From: Triplophysa rosa
Lineage: Eukaryota > Chordata > Actinopteri > Cypriniformes > Nemacheilidae
DNA length: 64,000 bases
Direction: 5' to 3'
NCBI RefSeq assembly: GCF_024868665.1
Contig: NC_079913.1
Span: forward strand, 15,270,147 to 15,334,146
In this document: positions 9,782 through 21,669 of the stretch, piece by piece
Layout of the letters: every line of letters starts with the position of its first letter
Position numbering within the stretch: position 1 is the stretch's first letter
Notes under the pieces: generated by a model
What the model saw: only the letters and a program-made list of their open reading frames with translations
The model's database searches: none
What the model was told of the DNA's origin: nothing
Translations under genes and position numbers: made by a program

Positions 9782-12700
9782 ACATTTACATCATTTACAT
9801 TTAGTCCATTTAGTCATTTAGCAGACGCTTTTATCCAAACCGACTTACAGATGAGGTTAACAATGGAAGCAATTGGAACAACATAAGGAAAACAAAAAGC
9901 ATAAGTGCAATAAAAGAAAACTGGTCTCATATAGCCTACCACAGTATACAGAGCTAAGTTTTTTTTTTGAAAGAGTAGAAAGGAGATAGAAGTCAGATCT
10001 GATCGGTCAGGTGCAGATGGAAGAGATGCATTTTCAGCCGATTCTTAAAGATGGCTACAGAATCTGCTGATCTTGTAGCAGCGGGCAGATCATTCCATAA
10101 ATGTGGAACCGATCCAGAGAAGGTACGTGAGAGAGATTTTTTTCCCTTTTTGGGATGGCACCACCAGACCTTGTTCGTTTGCAGAGCGTAGTGATCTGGC
10201 GGGTATATAAGTCTGCATTAGCGAGTGAAGATAAGGGGGTGCCGAACCAGTGGTGGTCTTGTAGGCCAGGAGCAGAGTCTTGAATTTGATGCGAGTAACT
10301 ATAGGGAGCCAATGTAACTTAATGAAGAGAGGAGTGACGTGTGCTCTCTTCGGTTCATTGAAGACCACTCTTGCCGCTTGCAACTGGATCATCTGTAGAG
10401 GTTTGGTTGTGCAAGCTGGAAGTCCAGCCAGTAGCGCATTGCAGTAGTACAGTCTGGACAAAACAAGAGCCTGGACTAGGACTTGCGTTTCATGCTCGGA
10501 TAGGAAAGGTCTACTTTTCCTAATATTTTAGAAGATGAATCTACAGGACCGGGTGGTGCTGGCAACATGATCAGTGAAGAAGTTAAGCTGATCATCGATC
10601 ACCACTCCCAGGTTTCTGGCCGTTCTGGAAGATGTGATGGTTGATGAGCCCAGTTGAATCGAGAAGTTGTGATGAGTCTTTGTGTCGGCCGGGATTACAA
10701 GCAGTTCTGTTTTTTCAAGGTTCAGCTGCAGGTGATGGTCGTTCATCCAGAGTGAGATGTCGGCTAGGCATGCTGAAATGCGTCGGATCGTCAGGCTGAA
10801 ATGACAGGTGGAGTTGAGTATCATCCGCATAGCAGTGATAGTAAAAGCCATGTTTCCGAATGACAGAGCCTAGGGATGTCATGTATATAGAAAATAGCAA
10901 CGGACCAAGCACTGAGCCCCGAGGCACCCCTGTATCGAGATGTTGGGACTCAGAGACCTCTCCTCTCCAGGATACTCAAAATGACCTACCTGTGAGGTAA
11001 GATCTGAACCATTGTATCACCACTCCAGAGACACCCATAGCCTTGAGGGTCGACAGGACTATTTGGTGGTTAACAGTGTCAAAGGCAGCAGTCAGATCCA
11101 GTAGGATAAGTACAGATGAGTTAGTCTCAGGGCTTCAATGACTAAGAGCAGCGCAGTCTCAGTGGAATCACCGCTCTTGAAACCAGACTGGTTGCTGTCC
11201 AGGAGGTTGTTCTGGGTGAGAAAGGATGAGAGCTGGTTACATACCACACGTTCAAGAGTTTTATCAATGTAGGGGAGGAGTGATACCGGTCTGTAGTTCT
11301 CTAACAGTGCAGGATTAAGAGTGGGTTTCTTCAGTAGCAGGGTAATACGGGCCTCTTTGAAGACTGTGTGAAATGTACCAGTGGTGAGAGACGAGTTGTG
11401 GGTCAGAGCAGGAACAACCGATGGAGAGATGGCCTATGGGAGATGAGTGGGGAAGGGATCTAGTGGGCAGGTAGTTGGGTAGTTAGAAGACATGACCTTG
11501 GAAACGTCATCTTCAGATAGGAGAGAAGGAGGGGAGCGAGCATGTGTCGGGGGTTTGGGAGTGATCAAGAGGCGACGGCGCGGAGAACTGACTGCTGATG
11601 GTGGTCGTTTTCTTTACGAAGAAAGAAGCAAAATCATCAGCTGTTAAGTCCGATGGAGGTGAGTGGGCAGGAGGACAAAGAAGAGCAGAAAAGGTTTTAA
11701 AGAGAGTAAGAGAGTCAGGCGAGTCTTTTATTTTAGCGTGGTAGTACTGGGCTTTCACAGAGGAGACATCAGCAGAGAAAGAAGAGAGAAGAGACTGATA
11801 GAGACCGAGGTCAGCGAGTTATTTAGATTTGCGCCACTTTCTCTCAGCAGACCTGAGTGTGGTGCGATGCTCACGGAGAACATCAGATAACCAGGGGGCA
11901 GAAGGGGATGCACGAGATGGTCTAGATGTTAGAGGGCATAGGTTGTCTAAGCAGGAGGTTAGTGTGGAGCAAAGAGTGTCGGTGGCACTGTTAGTATCCA
12001 AGAGAGAGAGGTGTTCAGAGGGAGGGAGCGTGGCAGAGACTGCAGATGATAAGCGGGATGGAGAGAGTTATCGTGACCAGTGGGGAAACATGTGTAGTGT
12101 CTGGAGAAGTTAGGTCGAGATCAAGAGTGATGAGGAAATGATCCGACGTGTGCAGCGGGGTGACCTGAGAGTGATGAGTGGAGCAGTGTCGTGTGTAGAT
12201 AAGATCAAGTTGATTACCAGACTTATGGGTTGCTGAAGTGGGAACTTGCTTGAGGTCAAACGACGCAGTCATGTTGTTGAAGTCGGCAGCCATGGTTTTT
12301 CAAGGTGGAAGTTGAAGTCTCCTAGTACCACCAGAGGAGTACCATCCTCGGGGAAGGATGACAGAAGTGTATCCAACTCCTCCAAGAAATGTCCAAGCTG
12401 ACCTGGGGGACGATAGATATCCACAACATGAGTTTTAACAGGGTGGATGATAGTAACAGCATGTGACTCGAAGGAGATGTTTTCGCACGAGGGTGCCAGC
12501 CGTTTGACTTTCCAGCCGTTAGGGATAAGTAGACCGGTTCCTCCACCCCTCCCTGATATGCGTGGGCTGTGGAAGAAAGTGTAGTTATTGGAGAGAGCAG
12601 CCAATGTGGCAGTGTCCTCTGGCTTGATCCATGTTTCAGTGAGTACTAAAAGAGAAAGACCAGAGTGTTTAGCAATAGCTGTGATGAAATCTGCTTTGTT

Positions 12701-13075
12701 TACAGCAGATTGGCAGTTCCATAAACCAATGGGAAATGTAGTTGAGGTAGTTGTGGATGCTGAAAGAGTGCGCAGATTATTAGCATTGCGTGGCCTTCTA
12801 TGTGATACAGGAGATTTACGAGTTGCAGTGACAGTAGGGATTTGAAAACACATAGTCAAAAGCGGGGAATAAGGAATGTACAAGACAAATAACAAGAAGA
12901 GAATACATAGAAGTGCAAAAAGTTAATACTTAAGTGCAATACACAAGTGCCTTGTCGGTGTCTTTGCTCGGTGGAGTCGCGCAGGTAGAGTCGATGGTAT
13001 TTACGCTCTTCGGTCATCACGCGATGAGGGCTGGATGCTACCGATGCCATGGTGGTTAATCACCCTTAAATACCA
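9782..13075 (-). mobile_element. L2-type LINE, nearly full length, decayed
   Basis: The element is read on the minus strand. An endonuclease region lies near 12895-12020, a reverse transcriptase region near 11900-10500 and a C-terminal region at 10461-10090. The 3' tail is at 9795-9860 (plus strand TTTAGTCATTTAGCAGACGC, then TTTTATCC and CGACTTAC). That tail is the one shared by fish L2 LINEs and their SINEs, which fixes orientation and 3' end. The 5' end is approximate. Confidence 0.85.
10090..12895 (-). pseudogene. LINE ORF2: endonuclease and reverse transcriptase, broken
   Basis: The AP-type endonuclease is visible at 12895-12269 with GLWNCQSAVNKADFI, LTETWI, GGGTGLLI, YRPPGQLG and LGDFNFHLE. 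The next segment in another frame has HTSDHFLITLDLD (12293-12015). Reverse transcriptase motifs follow: [14 protein letters not shown] and the catalytic [11 protein letters not shown] at 10927-10715, then LNLEKTELLVI and NLGVVIDD. The C-terminal part has YCNALLAGLP and LHWLPI (10461-10090). Several frame changes and stops separate these pieces, so no enzyme can be made. It provided target-primed retrotransposition in its ancestor. Confidence 0.85.
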
Positions 13076-13251
13076 GTCTGAATCACGAAATTGAATTCAG
13101 CAGGACATGCTTTCCAATATCTCACAATAACAAGTGAAACCAGCACGAGAACAAATGCGAATTCAGACACGTGACACGGCGGCAGTAAACAAAGCAACGG
13201 AACTGCATTTAAACATAATAAGACAAGATTAATCAATTACACTCACGCGCT

Positions 13252-13591
13252 TCAGTTGACTTCAGCTTCAACAAACTGCTTCTTGACCTGCTCTAAATTC
13301 TTGGCAAGAAACACAAGCATATCTACATGATGTGACGTCAGCCTTGCACGAAGAGGTGAACATGTTGCCTGACGTACTAAAAATGCGCTCTGATGCACAA
13401 CTTGAGGCAGAAATACACAGGTATCTTCTTGCGAACATTGACAGGACCGGAAAGCTGACCTCATTTAGTCTCCACCATCTGAGAGGGCTGTCTCCTGGAT
13501 CTATCCTGGAAGTTTTGGGTATACATCCAGTTCTCTCATTAACTTTTGCTATGAACAGAAACAAATAGTCAAATAATGAATACCCGTACAC
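13252..13591 (-). pseudogene. hAT transposase C-terminal fragment
   Basis: The minus strand encodes PLRWWRLNEVSFPVLSMFAR, then SCASERIFSTSGNM, and in another frame TSHHVDMLVFLAKNL. These match the hATC dimerisation region (P-L-x-W-W, SERxFS, a terminal LxxLxxN-type helix) of BED-finger hAT transposases. A frameshift near 13390 breaks it and the rest of the gene is absent. It lies just beyond the 5' end of the L2-type LINE. Confidence 0.75.
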
Positions 13592-13859
13592 ATAATTAGT
13601 TACAGTTATATAATTAAATTAATGTGCACTGTAATCTTAACTGTGTGTTTGCTCCACAGAATGTAACATCATCCCCAACTGCTCCTCTTTTCTTAGACAT
13701 GATACCTGTCAAAAGTCAACTCAACTCAACTTTATTTATATAGCGCTTTTTACAATTTTCATTGTTACAAAGCAGCTGTACATGAGACATATTGACTATA
13801 AGCAAAAAATTAAAGTTGTACCTGAAAACAAGAAAAAGGTGAAAACACAGAAGACAGAC

Positions 13860-13990
13860 ATACCCACATACAAAACACTCCACACACACAATATGCACAC
13901 GTACTAACACACAAGACATAGACAAACACACACACACGGACGCACACACACACACAACACACAACAAGTACCGACACACAGCACACACAC

Positions 13991-14041
<51 letters not shown>

Positions 14042-14065
14042 CACACACACGCACACACACAGTGA
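13860..14065. repeat. (CA)n microsatellite in LINE 3' UTR
   Basis: Long CA runs with interruptions. The same tract appears as (TG)n at 54100-54205 in the plus-oriented LINE, so it belongs to the element. Cys/Val-rich open frames across it are artefacts of the repeat. Confidence 0.9.
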
Positions 14066-14680
14066 GAGCACACATTTAAGATAAAGGAGAGAGAAGCACA
14101 TGTCAAATATAACGACTATAATTCCTATATGCAATATTAATTGAAGTAAAACTTTAAAATTCTAAAGCAGCCCCCCGGCCAGGCAAATAGTGCAAAACAG
14201 TATGCAAACGGTGGCGAGGAACCCAAGACTCCAATCGAGAAAAAAACTCTCAGGAGAACCCAGGCCCAACTAGGGGATTCCAGTTCCCCTCTGGCAAAAG
14301 CTGCTGCCTCTGCACAAGCTCGACATTGCTTGCACAACAAGGCTAAATAAAAATAAATAAACTTACTAATAAGGTAAATTATAGTTTTAAGATTATCATT
14401 AATAATCTAATAGCATTTGAAATTTTGTGGTGAAGACATGTCAAGAGACCGCGTCCTTCTTTATCCAGCTCTATCATCTCAGCTCTTGTCAGGTCTCCGC
14501 TCTACCATCAGGTCAGGCCATGAACTGCATCCTGCTCGCTGTGGTAACCTTGGAACAATGAGACAAGACTGGCTGAGAGTAGAGTACTGTTCTGTACTCT
14601 TTGATGCAACAAGTACATCAGTTGTGTTTTTGGTTCCGGTTGATCTAACTAATGCAGCCTAAACCCTCAGAAGATTTATA

Positions 14681-15394
14681 TTATGGAAGAGTAGTGTATG
14701 CAAGATTAAAAAGATGCGTCTTTAGTCTAGATTTAAACTGACAGAGTGTGTCTGCCTCCCGGACAGTGCAGGGAAGACTATTCCAAAGTTTAGGCGCTAG
14801 ATAGGAAAAGGATCTACCACCTGCACTTGATTTTGAAATTCTAGGTATTACCAACTGACAGGACGCCTGAGAGCGTAATGCACGTGAAGGACTGTAATAC
14901 AAAAGGAGTTCATTCAAGTACTGAGGAGCTAAACCATGTAAGGCTTTATAGGTAATAAGCAAGATTTTAAAGTTAACGCGATGCTTTATAGGTAACCAGT
15001 GCAAGGTTGACAGAACCGGGCTAATATGTTCATACTTTTTTATACGTGTAAGAACTCGAGCTGCCGCGTTTTGGACCAATTGGAGTTTTTGTAATAAGCC
15101 TGCAGGGGAACCACCTAACAGTGCATTACAGTAGTCTAGTCTCGATGTCATGAATGCATGAATTAACTTCTCTGCATCTGAGATTGACAGCATATGATGT
15201 AGTTTAGATATATTCTTAAAATTGAAAAATCCTATTTTACAAATGTTGGCGATGTGGCTCTCAAATGACAGACTACTATCGAATAGAACGTCAGTATTCT
15301 TTGCTGACGACGAAGGTTTTATGGAACATGCGTCAATAGTTAAGCAGTATTCTTGGTTGTTACTTATAGCAGTTTTTGGTCCAATAAGTAACAC
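14681..15394 (-). pseudogene. LINE ORF2 C-terminal part
   Basis: It is open for 237 codons from LLIGPKTAISNN through SRLDYCNALLGG, LQLVQNAAARVLT, LHWLPIKHRVNFKILL and a terminal LKTHLFNLAY. This is the thumb and C-terminal region after the reverse transcriptase core. Compared with 38563-39753, the NLGVLFD motif is altered to NTDVLFD. It is separated from its N-terminal part by the hAT insertion, so it is not functional. Confidence 0.85.
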
Positions 15395-15585
15395 TTCTGT
15401 TTTGTCCGAGTTCAGTAATAACTAGGGCTGTGACGGTAACCGCATCACCGCATTACCGCAGTAATGAGATGCCGACCGCGGTGTTGAGGTCATCACCGTC
15501 ACCGTTTTTGATTGCAAGTGATTATAGCGATGCTTCTCTTTTGTGGTATACGCTATTATTTACACTTGATAACATAATTCAAAAA

Positions 15586-17230
15586 ATGGCCACGAATCTA
15601 GAGTCTAAGCCAAATGTTGTGTCGCCTATTTGGGCACATTTTGGTTTTGAACCAGATGACAAGGGGCAGCCGGTAAATTTGGACGAGGCAATATGCCGTA
15701 TTTGTAGCAGAAAGATATCGGTCTCGTGAGGAAATACCACTAATCTAAGATCCCATCTTAGAATTAAGCAGCACACCTACGTTAGGTAACGTTAAGCCTA
15801 CAACCTCAGGCCAGCAGCGACAATTGGGAGTCTCTGAGGCCTTTGCGAGAGGAGTGAAGTACCAACGTGACAGCAATCAGTGGCGAGCGTTTACTGACAA
15901 TGTGTTACGCTACTTGGTTGAAGAAATGGTGCCATTCCGTACCATTGAGAAGCCAGCGTTCAAAGAGATGTTACAGGCTTTTGATAAACAATATGTACTT
16001 CCCGACCGAAAGTACTTTTCTCAAACAGCGATCCCTGAAAAGTATATGTCAGTGAAGGACGGCATAATACGGGATTTGAAAGACGTTGATCATTTCTCAG
16101 TAACTACTGATATGTGGTCAAGCGTAAACATGATGCCATACATGAGCCTGACCGTACATTACCCCTGCAAGCACCTGGGCTTCCAACTCATACTCTGCCG
16201 AAGCAGACNNNNNNNNNNNNNNNNNNNNNNNNNNNNNNNNNNNNNNNNNNNNNNNNNNNNNNNNNNNNNNNNNNNNNNNNNNNNNNNNNNNNNNNNNNNN
16301 NNNNNNNNNNNNNNNNNNNNNNNNNNNNNNNNNNNNNNNNNNNNNNNNNNNNNNNNNNNNNNNNNNNNNNNNNNNNNNNNNNNNNNNNNNNNNNNNNNNN
16401 NNNNNNNNNNNNNNNNNNNNNNNNNNNNNNNNNNNNNNCGGATGACCGGCGCAGCTAACATTTGATCCCGATGTGGCAGGACGTTGAAGTCCTAGAATCT
16501 GTTAATGCGGCGCTGAAGAAGGTCACAGATTTTACAGATGCGCTGTCTTCCGAAAAGACAGTTACAGCTTCCTCTGTTAAACCAGTCCTACAGTTATTAA
16601 CTGAGGATATTTTGCTCCCCACCGAAGAAGACACGGAGTTGACTCGCAACCTGAAAAGAAAAATGGTTAAAGTCTTGGAAGACAAATATAGTGCACCTGC
16701 AACATAGCAACTGTTGGCAAAGACCTCATTCATTGACCCAAGATACAGGGACATCAACCCTGGAGATGATGTTAAAGATGCGCTCCTGGAGGAGATGCTG
16801 GCAATGCCCGATGAGCGGCGTGATGGCGGGGATAGAGAAGGTGCTTTTCGTATATCTCGGCGGCCTAAGAGGAAGAAGAAGAAAGTGCACCTCCTCCTCC
16901 AAAAACAATGAATCTTGTGGACCTGCTTGGAAACAGAAGAGCACAGTCCTCCAATCCGGTCCCAAAAAGAATCCGTGCAGACACTGAAGTCACAAGGTAT
17001 TTGCAGGAAGAAGCCCTCGATCTGCACTCTGATCCGCTTGCCTGGTGGCGGGATAATCAGGCTTGATTCCCTCTTCTGTCAAAAGTTGCCAGAAAATATA
17101 TGACTATATGCACTATGAGGACTCCATCGGAGTGTGTATTCAGTGCTGCTGGCAACATTGTCACTCCTTTAAGAGCCTCGCTGAAACCAGACATGATGGT
17201 TTTCCTCGCATGAAACATGAAGTAAGGCTG
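15586..17230 (+). pseudogene. hAT transposase, copy 1, disabled
   Basis: The start ATG at 15586 opens MATNLESK and a BED-type zinc finger (IWAHFGFEPDDKG, AICRICSRK, then SHLR and H). A TGA at 15727 interrupts the finger where an Arg codon would be expected. The DNA-binding/linker region follows in another frame from 15824 (FRTIEKPAFKEMLQAFD, then TTDMWSS with the first catalytic Asp region). After the gap come a helical region and the C-terminal PSECVFSAAGNIV motif at about 17128-17165. Stops and frame changes show that it is dead. Confidence 0.82.
16209..16438. other. Assembly gap (230 N)
   Basis: Run of N inside hAT copy 1. Copy 2 holds about 680 bp at the corresponding place, so the true length here may be larger. 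Open frames drawn across it have no meaning. Confidence 0.99.
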
Positions 17231-17745
17231 CACTACTTGCCGATTCACTTAAGTGGCCCAGTAGTTGTACAACAGCCAAACACTTGTACAGACTATAGGC
17301 TAGCCCGATGTTCCCTTTTTTGTTTTTATAAATGTAGCCTAATTAATAGTTAAATAATATTAATGATAATTTGTAATAATGAAGTGCATATATTGTTACC
17401 CCTGATCTTTCTGTAGCTGCTGCAGTGAAAAAGCCTCTTGCTGGTACAAATGATGAATTATTAAAAACTTGCGTGCGTTCCACGACTGCAGTTTCTTCAG
17501 TTCTTTTCTTGAATAATTTATATTAAAAGAAACAAAGAAAAAAATGTTCCATAATCTATAAATCAAAAGATTAAAAAAAGTTAGAAAATAAATAATATAA
17601 TTTGCTGTTTTAATAATAAAAAGACTGCTTATTATTTTTCATTTCATTTCAAGCTGCATCGGTAGGGCGGGGAGTGATTGTGGAAGTGTGGTGGGGCATA
17701 CGCAACGCATATTTGTGCCTTCGAAAAAACCTTACGCTAAGCTGT

Positions 17746-18268
17746 TAAAAAGTTGTTACTCATCCAGTTTTTTATATCGACTATGCATTCCATTATTCGA
17801 TGGAACTGCTGTGTTTCATGAGGCTTCGAGGAAATATAAAGTTGAGTATCATCAGCATAACAGTGAAAGCTAACTCCGTGTCGCTTTATTATATCTCCTA
17901 GAGGTAGCAATAATGCGAAGAGCAGAGGCCCTAAGACTGAGCCCTGTGGTACACCGTACTGGACTTGCGATTTGCGTGACACCTCATTGTTTATTGCTAC
18001 AAATTGAAAACGGTCGGATAAATAAGATTTAAACCATTTCAAAGCTATTCCCTTAATGCCGACATAATTTTCGAGTCTATGTAGGAGTGTGCTGTGGTCA
18101 ATGGTGTCGAATGCAGCACTAAGGTCTAGCAGCACCAATAACGAGATACAACCTCGGTCAGACGCCAATAGCAGATCATTTGTAACTCTGATCAAAGCAG
18201 TCTCTGTACTGTGACATGCTCTAAATCCAGACTGGAATTCTTCATTGATGTCATTCCTTTGGAAGATA
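17746..18268 (-). mobile_element. Rex/CR1-type LINE, reverse transcriptase part, right of hAT copy 1
   Basis: The minus strand encodes [30 protein letters not shown] and [10 protein letters not shown], the palm motifs of the reverse transcriptase. Together with 13715-15422 it forms one LINE split by the hAT. It ends abruptly near 18268, where sequence jumps to a C-terminal LINE segment. That is the junction of a local duplication. Confidence 0.85.
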
Positions 18269-18813
18269 ATGCACGTGAAGGACTGTAATACAAGAGGAGT
18301 TCACTCAAGTACTGAGGAGCTAAACCATGTAGGGCTTTATAGGTAATTAGCAAGATTTTAAAGTTAACGCGATGCTTTATAGGTAACCAGTGCAAGGTTG
18401 ACAGAACCGGGCTAATATGTTCATACTTTTTTATACGTGTAAGAACTCGAGCTGCCGCGTTTTGGACCAATTGGAGTTTTTGTAATAAGCCTGCAGGGGA
18501 ACCACCTAACAGTGCATTACAGTAGTCTAGTCTCGATGTCATGAATGCATGAATTAACTTCTCTGCATCTGAGATTGACAGCATATGATGTAGTTTAGAT
18601 ATATTCTTAAAATTGAAAAATCCTATTTTACAAATGTTGGCGATGTGGCTCTCAAATGACAGACTACTATCGAATAGAACGTCAGTATTCTTTGCTGACG
18701 ACGAAGGTTTTATGGAACATGCGTCAATAGTTAAGCAGTATTCTTGGTTGTTACTTATAGCAGTTTTTGGTCCAATAAGTAACACTTCTGTTTTGTCCGA
18801 GTTCAGTAATAAC
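18269..18813 (-). mobile_element. Rex/CR1-type LINE, second C-terminal segment
   Basis: It repeats 14877-15422 nearly base for base and ends at the same hAT target sequence. It begins inside the coding region, so the 3' part of the LINE is missing here. Confidence 0.88.
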
Positions 18814-18976
18814 TAGGGCTGTGACGGTAACCGCATCACCGCATTACCGCAGTAATGAGATGCCGACCGCGGTGTTGAGGTCATCACCGTCACCGTTTTT
18901 GATTGCAAGTGCTTATAGCGATGCTTCTCTTTTGTGGTATACGCTATTATTTACACTTGATATCATAATTCAAAAA

Positions 18977-21060
18977 ATGGCCACGAATCTAGAGTCTAAG
19001 CCAAATGTTGTGTCGCCTATTTGGGCACATTTTGGTTTTGAACCAGATGACAAGGGGCAGCCGGTAAATTTGGACGAGGCAATATGCCGTATTTGTAGCA
19101 GAAAGATATCGGTCTCGTGAGGAAATACCACTAATCTAAGATCCCATCTTAGAATTAAGCAGCACACCTACGTTAGGTAACGTTAAGCCTACAACCTCAG
19201 GCCAGCAGCGACAATTGGGAGTCTCTGAGGCCTTTGCGAGAGGAGTGAAGTACCAACGTGACAGCAATCAGTGGCGAGCGTTTACTGACAATGTGTTACG
19301 CTACTTGGTTGAAGAAATGGTGCCATTCCGTACCATTGAGAAGCCAGCGTTCAAAGTGATGTTACAGGCTTTTGATAAACAATATGTACTTCCCGACCGA
19401 AAGTACTTTTCTCAAACAGCGATCCCTGAAAAGTATATGTCAGTGAAGGACGGCATAATACGGGATTTGAAAGACGTTGATCATTTCTCAGTAACTACTG
19501 ATATGTGGTCAAGCGTAAACATGATGCCATACATGAGCCTGACCGTACATTACCCCTGCAAGCACCTGGGCTTCCAACTCATACTCCGCCGAAGCAGACA
19601 CCAATTCTACAGAAACCAGTATCGGCTGCAGCGACCGCCCCAGCAGGCGCCCGTGCTTCCAACTCGTGCCTTAACACAGCAGACACCAATTCTACAGAAG
19701 CCAGCATCGCCGCAGCTTCTCTCCAGATCCTACATCACCAACTTAACAGCATCAGCCGCCATGGAAAAGCCAGTCCTCAACCCACGACCGCAGCAGACTC
19801 CCAACTCACAGGAGCCCCACACATCCGGAGACCACAGCAGCACCATCAGGGTCTGCACGACCCACAAGCCCCACGGCGAATGCAAGCCATCACCTAGGAA
19901 GCCTCAAAGTCTCGCTGTTTGGGGGGAGCATGCGCTACCTGGCTGCTGTCCAGCATTTATTCTGCGCGTTTGGGGTGAGCTCTGGGTTCGGGCCGTTTCC
20001 GAGCTCGGTGCACTCGCCCCCATCAGGGGGAGAGTGTTCCGGGGTCGGAAGGAACCGGCGAGCTCGGAGCCCGCTTCCTGGACAGCACGCCAAATACGCA
20101 TATCTTACCTACCCCTGCTATCAGCATTATCCCTGCCATCATTATTATTATTTGCTTAGGCGGACTCGTGAATTGTGTTTTAAATGTATTCACAGGATTG
20201 TCCGACCAGGTGGAGTACCAAGCAGAAAATGGTTGCGCACGTTCTCAAGCAAGCCCCAGCCATTAGGAGGGTGTTGGATGACCGGCGCAGCTAACATTTG
20301 ATCCCGATGTGGCAGGACGTTGAAGTCCTAGAATCTGTTAATGCGGCGCTGAAGAAGGTCACAGATTTTACAGATGCGCTGTCTTCCGAAAAGACAGTTA
20401 CAGCTTCCTCTGTTAAACCAGTCCTACAGTTATAAAAGGAGGATATTTGGCTCCCCACCGAAGAAGACACGGAGTTGACTCGCAACCTGAAAAGAAAAAT
20501 GGTTAAAGTCTTGAAAGACAAATATAGTGCACCTGCAACACAGCAACTGTTGGCAAAGGCCTCATTCATTGAACCAAGATACAGGGACATCAACCCTGGA
20601 GATGAAGTTTAAGATGCACTCCTAGAGGAGATATTGGCAATGCTTCGATGAGAGGCGTGATGGTGGAGATAGAGAAGGTGCCATGCATACCTCGGCGGCT
20701 GGAGAGGAAGAAGAAGAAAGTGTACCTCCTCCTCCTCCAAAAAAAAAGAATCTTGCGGATCTGCTTGGAAACAGAAAAGCACAGTCCACCAATCCGGTCC
20801 CAAAAAGAATCCGTGCAGACACTGAAGTCGCAAGGTATTTGCAGTAAGAAGCCCTCGATCTGCACTCTGATCCGCTTGCCTGGTGGCGGGATAATCAGGC
20901 TCGATTCCCTCTTCTGTCGAAAGTTGCCAGAAAATATATGACTATATGCGCAACGAGCACTCCATCGGAGCGTGTATTCAGTGCTGCTAGCAACATTGTC
21001 GTTAACAACGTTAAGAGCCTCGCTGAAACCAGACAAAGTGAACATGTCGGTTTTCCTCGC
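18977..21060 (+). pseudogene. hAT transposase, copy 2, with catalytic core replaced
   Basis: It has the same layout as copy 1. ATG is at 18977, the BED finger carries the identical TGA at 19118, and the DNA-binding region starts at 19215 and runs to TTDMWSSVNMMPYMSLTVHY. There the family similarity stops at about 19551. It resumes near 20225 (MVAHVLKQAPAIRRVLDD), then the helical region, and ends with TPSERVFSAASNIV (about 20961-21002). The middle of the RNase-H-like fold, with the second Asp, is missing. The element is non-autonomous as it stands. Confidence 0.85.
19551..20220 (+). other. Foreign insert inside the hAT transposase
   Basis: About 670 bp with no transposase similarity. Its base composition is GC-richer than its surroundings, and it has short internal repeats (AGACACCAATTCTACAGAA at about 19597 and 19681). 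A run of GGGGGGAG lies near 19921 and a GC-rich block at 19970-20080. An open frame runs through the first part with Gln/Pro-rich translation. It may be a piece of another transposon or captured host sequence. I do not recognise it. Copy 1 starts the same insert before its gap. Confidence 0.6.
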
Positions 21061-21669
21061 ACGGAACATGAAGACCGAAAAATAAGGCAGCACTACTTGC
21101 CGATTCACTTAAGCGGTCCTGTAGTTGTACAACAGCCTAACAATTGTACAGACTATAGCCCGATGTTCCCTTTTTATGTTGTTTTTATAAATTTAGCCTA
21201 ATTAATTGTTAAATAATATTAATGATAGTTTGTTAATAATGAAGTGCATTTATATTGTTACCCTGATCTTTCTGTAGCTGCTGCAGTGAAAAAGCCTCTT
21301 TGCTGTTACAAATGATGAATTATTAAAAACTTGCGTGCGTTTCCACGGACTGCAGTTTCTTCAGGTTCTTGTTCTTGTAATAATTTATATTAAAAGAAAC
21401 AAAGGCAAAAAATGTTCCATAATTCCTATAAAATTCAAAAGATTAAAAAAAAGTTAGAAAAATAAATAATAAAATTTGCTGTTTTAATAATAAAAAGACT
21501 GCTTTATTATTATTTGTTTCCATGTTCATTTACAAGCTGCATCTGCGGTAGCAGGGCGGGGGAGGAGGTGGATTTGTGGAAGTGTGTGGTTGGGTGCGAT
21601 TAACCGCCAAACCGCATGATTTGTTGCATCTTCGAAAAAAAACCTTACCGTCACAGCCCTAGTAATAAC

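Larger units (their letters stand above)
13715..15422 (-). mobile_element. Rex/CR1-type LINE, 3' half, left of the hAT insertion
   Basis: The 3' end begins at 13715 with the reversed TTGAG-repeat tail and TTATATAGCGCTTTTTACAA. It continues through a CA-rich 3' UTR to coding sequence at 14681-15394. The element is cut at 15422 by a hAT transposon, and its next coding part resumes at about 17746. The copies at 38492 and 52239 have the same 3' UTR in the opposite orientation. Confidence 0.88.
15423..17745 (+). mobile_element. BED-finger hAT transposon, copy 1 (right end damaged, gap inside)
   Basis: The left terminus is TAGGGCTGTGACGGTAA, preceded by the target sequence GTAATAAC at 15415-15422. 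The right terminus should mirror copy 2 (21645-21661). Instead it stops at AAAAAACCTTAC (17725-17736) and runs through about 15 unrelated bases back into LINE sequence. A 230 bp gap lies at 16209-16438. It shares its insertion site with the copy at 18814-21661. Confidence 0.88.
18814..21661 (+). mobile_element. BED-finger hAT transposon, copy 2, complete ends
   Basis: It is a 2848 bp element with inverted termini TAGGGCTGTGACGGTAA and TTACCGTCACAGCCCTA. It is flanked by the perfect 8 bp target duplication GTAATAAC at 18806-18813 and 21662-21669. Eight-base duplications and TAGGG/CAGGG-like termini are diagnostic of hAT elements. The host site lies in the coding region of a minus-strand LINE. 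Confidence 0.95.

Noticed and set aside
13716..14134. Cysteine/valine-rich open frames
   Set aside because: They are translations of a (CA)n microsatellite in a LINE 3' UTR.
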